Source: Sulfurimonas sp. (GTDB lineage: Bacteria; Campylobacterota; Campylobacteria; Campylobacterales; Sulfurimonadaceae). From it: DNA of 34,809 bases. The stretch lies in assembly GCA_021157665.1 (NCBI GenBank), contig JAGGWE010000068.1:1-34809 (forward strand). Reading direction: 5' to 3'. Below the pieces are notes generated by a model that ran no database searches, was not told where the DNA came from, and saw nothing but the letters and a program-made list of their open reading frames with translations. This document shows, piece by piece, positions 33,426 through 34,809 of this stretch (the stretch's first letter is position 1; each line of letters starts with the position of its first letter). The position numbers were made by a program, and so were the translations under genes.

Positions 33426-34211
33426 ATGAGACGAGAAATGAGCGTAGCAGGTAGTTTTTACCCAGATAATACAAATGAACTGAAAAGATATTTTGAACAC
33501 TTCAATAAACTTTATAATGAAAAGCAAACTCTGCCAAATCTGAAAAGTAAAGCGATAATAGTCCCACATGCCGGATATATCTATTCTGGATACACGGCAA
33601 ATATAGCTTATAGAATTTTACAAAAATCAGATGTTAAAAAATTTGTTGTGATTGGTCCTTCACATAAAGTTGCTTTTAACGGGATTAGTCTTTGTGATTT
33701 TAGTAGCTATGCAACTCCATTTGGAGATATTGAAAATGACGATAATTTATCTCAAAAGTTAAAAGATAAATTTTCATTAAGTTGTTTACAAGAGGCTCAC
33801 ATTGAGCACTCTACAGAGGTACAGTTTCCATTTATAAAACATTATATTCCTGATGCAAAAATAGTTGAATTGGTTTACAGTAAAATTGACGCAGAATATA
33901 TCTCTGAGATTATAGATTTTGTTTTAGTACAAGAGGATTGTGGGGTTATTATAAGTACAGATTTAAGTCATTTTTATAATTTAGAAGATGCCAATAAACT
34001 AGACTTAATCTGCTTAGATGCTGTACAAAATCAGGATATACAAAAACTAGATTCTGGATGTGAGGCATGTGGAATAACAGGGGTAAAAGCCATGCTGCAA
34101 AGTGCAAATAAACTAAAGCTTAGTTCACAAATACTTGATTATCGAACAAGTGCAGATGCTAGTAATGATACAAGTCGTGTAGTTGGATATATGAGTGCTT
34201 TATTTTCTTAA
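33426..34211 (+). CDS. AmmeMemoRadiSam system protein B (MEMO1 family)
   Basis: A 261-residue MEMO-family protein, related in fold to class III extradiol dioxygenases. Visible blocks are AGSFYPDN, VPHAGYIYSGYTA with the metal-site His, GPSHKVAFNG, EHSTEVQFPFIKHY, STDLSHFY and CGITGVKAML. ATG 33426 has AAAAAGGAG upstream. Two exact GGCATGTGG copies lie in it, one antisense in the conserved PHAGY and one sense in EACGI. Role unknown; it is normally cotranscribed with AMMECR1 and a radical-SAM gene. Confidence 0.92.
   Translation: MRREMSVAGSFYPDNTNELKRYFEHFNKLYNEKQTLPNLKSKAIIVPHAGYIYSGYTANIAYRILQKSDVKKFVVIGPSHKVAFNGISLCDFSSYATPFGDIENDDNLSQKLKDKFSLSCLQEAHIEHSTEVQFPFIKHYIPDAKIVELVYSKIDAEYISEIIDFVLVQEDCGVIISTDLSHFYNLEDANKLDLICLDAVQNQDIQKLDSGCEACGITGVKAMLQSANKLKLSSQILDYRTSADASNDTSRVVGYMSALFS
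33564..33572 (-). repeat. GGCATGTGG motif copy 13 (in MEMO gene)
   Basis: Exact 9-mer, antisense, extended CCGGCATGTGGGA, read as Pro-His-Ala-Gly in a residue block that is itself conserved in the family. Confidence 0.8.
34064..34072 (+). repeat. GGCATGTGG motif copy 14 (in MEMO gene)
   Basis: Exact 9-mer, sense, extended GAGGCATGTGGAA, read in yet another frame as Ala-Cys-Gly. Confidence 0.85.
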
Positions 34212-34222
34212 AGGATTTTTTT

Positions 34223-34297
34223 ATGACTAAAGTAATGACTGTTAGCCAAGCTAGAGCAAGAGGATTGATTGGACTTATTATGGGGAATAAAGCTTAG
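34223..34297 (+). CDS. 24-residue micro-ORF after MEMO, possibly truncated gene start
   Basis: ATG 34223 to TAG 34297 encodes a short peptide beginning MTKVMTVSQARARGLIGLI. It has a strong AAAGGA ribosome binding site 11 bases after the MEMO stop codon, so it is probably translated with that operon. I do not recognise the sequence; it does not look like the start of the missing radical-SAM enzyme. Its stop codon overlaps the stop of the opposing micro-ORF. It is either a real small protein or the remnant of a gene cut by a deletion. Confidence 0.4.
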   Translation: MTKVMTVSQARARGLIGLIMGNKA

Positions 34298-34377
34298 TCA
34301 TTGGCAGTTTTAAAGTAATCTACTTTTGCAGGATAGTACCATTCATCAGTAATGTCATCTTTGTATATCTTACTCAC
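34294..34377 (-). CDS. 27-residue micro-ORF, convergent, possibly truncated gene start
   Basis: GTG 34377 to TAA 34294 on the minus strand encodes a polar peptide with TDEWYYPAKVDYFK. It has an excellent AGGAGGG ribosome binding site 8 bases upstream and lies 44 bases after the cytidylyltransferase gene, in the same direction. I do not recognise it. Its last codon shares bases with the stop of the plus-strand micro-ORF, consistent with two gene fronts joined tail to tail. Confidence 0.4.
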   Translation of the reverse strand: MSKIYKDDITDEWYYPAKVDYFKTAND

Positions 34378-34421
34378 TTATGAAACCCTCCTGTTTTTAT
34401 TATCTATCACTTAGATATTTT

Positions 34422-34809
34422 TTACTCAATAGTGTGTGCCACATACTTACCCTTATGGGATTGAGCTATGACATTTTGTTTTATCTTTGTGGACGAAGTT
34501 TGTGGGTTATAGCTTACTTGAACTATCTTTTTCCCTTTTGATTTTAGATATTTTTCTACTGCAAGATTATGAGGTTTATCTCCCCAGTCCTCTCCAATCA
34601 CAAAAATATCAACATCTAATTCTTTACAATTAGTGACATACTCAAGTTTATCATACGATACAACATCATCTACACATTTTAAAGCCTTAAGCATTCTCAT
34701 TCGTTGCTCTAAAGGGATAATAGGAACATTTGGTTTATATGAAGCCACTACTTCATCAGAAGCAACCCCAACTACAAACTTATCGCCTAATGTTTTACAG
34801 TATTCTAAG
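34422..34809 (-). CDS. Partial cytidylyltransferase (glycerol-3-phosphate/polyol-phosphate type), 5' end outside window
   Basis: The track shows 108 residues, but the frame stays open to the right edge (…CKTLGDKFVVGVASDEVVASYK), so the true start with the HxGH motif lies outside the window. Visible are IPLEQRMRMLKALKCVDDVV, DIFVIGEDW and the terminal TSSTKIK, as in TagD-like cytidylyltransferases that make CDP-glycerol or related CDP-polyols for surface polysaccharides; the substrate is not certain. A short extension (NVIAQSHKGKYVAHTIE) follows the nucleotide-binding domain. Confidence 0.8.
   Translation of the reverse strand, partial: LEYCKTLGDKFVVGVASDEVVASYKPNVPIIPLEQRMRMLKALKCVDDVVSYDKLEYVTNCKELDVDIFVIGEDWGDKPHNLAVEKYLKSKGKKIVQVSYNPQTSSTKIKQNVIAQSHKGKYVAHTIE

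Noticed and set aside
1018-34072. GGCATGTGG as a KOPS- or Chi-like polar signal
   Set aside because: The 14 copies are nearly balanced between strands (6 and 8) without a consistent direction in this window. This is only weak evidence against a polar role and needs the whole genome.
1-34809. rRNA, tRNA genes, CRISPR arrays, prophage or complete insertion sequence
   Set aside because: None was seen by eye. No transposase ORF exists in the track, and intergenic spaces are too short for rRNA. A tRNAscan/Infernal run would be needed to exclude a small RNA.

Overview
The window is a low-GC (about one third G+C by eye), gene-dense piece of chromosome that looks like a Campylobacterota (Epsilonproteobacteria) genome, most plausibly Sulfurimonas-like. 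Reasons: a XerH-type recombinase; an HP0268-family small protein next to miaB; a TPI beginning AANLKTN; two Campylobacterota-type Opr porins; a desulforubrerythrin (Rrc type); promoters recognisable almost only by a TATAAT -10; and metK-ndk-DUF177-rpmF-plsX-fabH in the order I recall for H. pylori HP0197-HP0202, here with a ferredoxin gene between metK and ndk. Genus assignment is inference.

Layout. 1-3741 (minus): end of an unidentified gene, xerH, a small membrane protein, a DUF374 acyltransferase, miaB and the HP0268-family gene, tightly overlapped. 3905-5041 (plus): nusA. 5169-9178 (minus): gap-pgk-tpiA followed by a lone peptide-type ABC permease. 9254-10124 (plus): nadD-rsfS. 10141-15284 (minus): OmpR-type regulator, histidine kinase, a MITE-like element, an MltF-like transglycosylase and an Opr porin. 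15332-18929 (minus): Opr porin-feoA-feoB behind a Fur-like palindrome. 19092-25534: a CDP-alcohol phosphatidyltransferase, rmuC, a hemerythrin-NIT-GGDEF diguanylate cyclase, a DEAD-box helicase and a HIT-like protein. 25526-30168 (minus): fatty-acid/L32 operon, ndk, ferredoxin, metK. 30211-32129: peroxide-stress block (desulforubrerythrin, PerR/Fur regulator, 2-Cys peroxiredoxin) with three related operator-like palindromes. 32312-34211: a PD-(D/E)xK-like protein and the AMMECR1 and MEMO genes. 34223-34809: two tail-to-tail micro-ORFs and a partial cytidylyltransferase gene.

Main discovery candidate. The non-palindromic 9-mer GGCATGTGG (extended YGGCATGTGGM) occurs 14 times exactly, on both strands, in several reading frames, roughly once per 2.5 kb, where base composition alone predicts well under one copy. 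It leaves peptide footprints (WHVE, RHVA, PHAK, HMPQ), supplies the GTG start of pgk, and in one intergenic site forms an inverted pair resembling a terminator hairpin. This is how DNA uptake sequences behave in Neisseria and Haemophilus. I know of no such description for this group, so I propose a DNA-level signal: an uptake sequence first, another recognition site second.

Other notable items are the 33-bp-TIR element with TA flanks that supplies the Shine-Dalgarno of mltF, a diverged intergenic repeat pair (5061-5165 and 32148-32256), the PerR-type operators, leaderless-looking promoters, a diguanylate cyclase whose hemerythrin domain lacks one iron ligand, and a possible deletion scar after MEMO.
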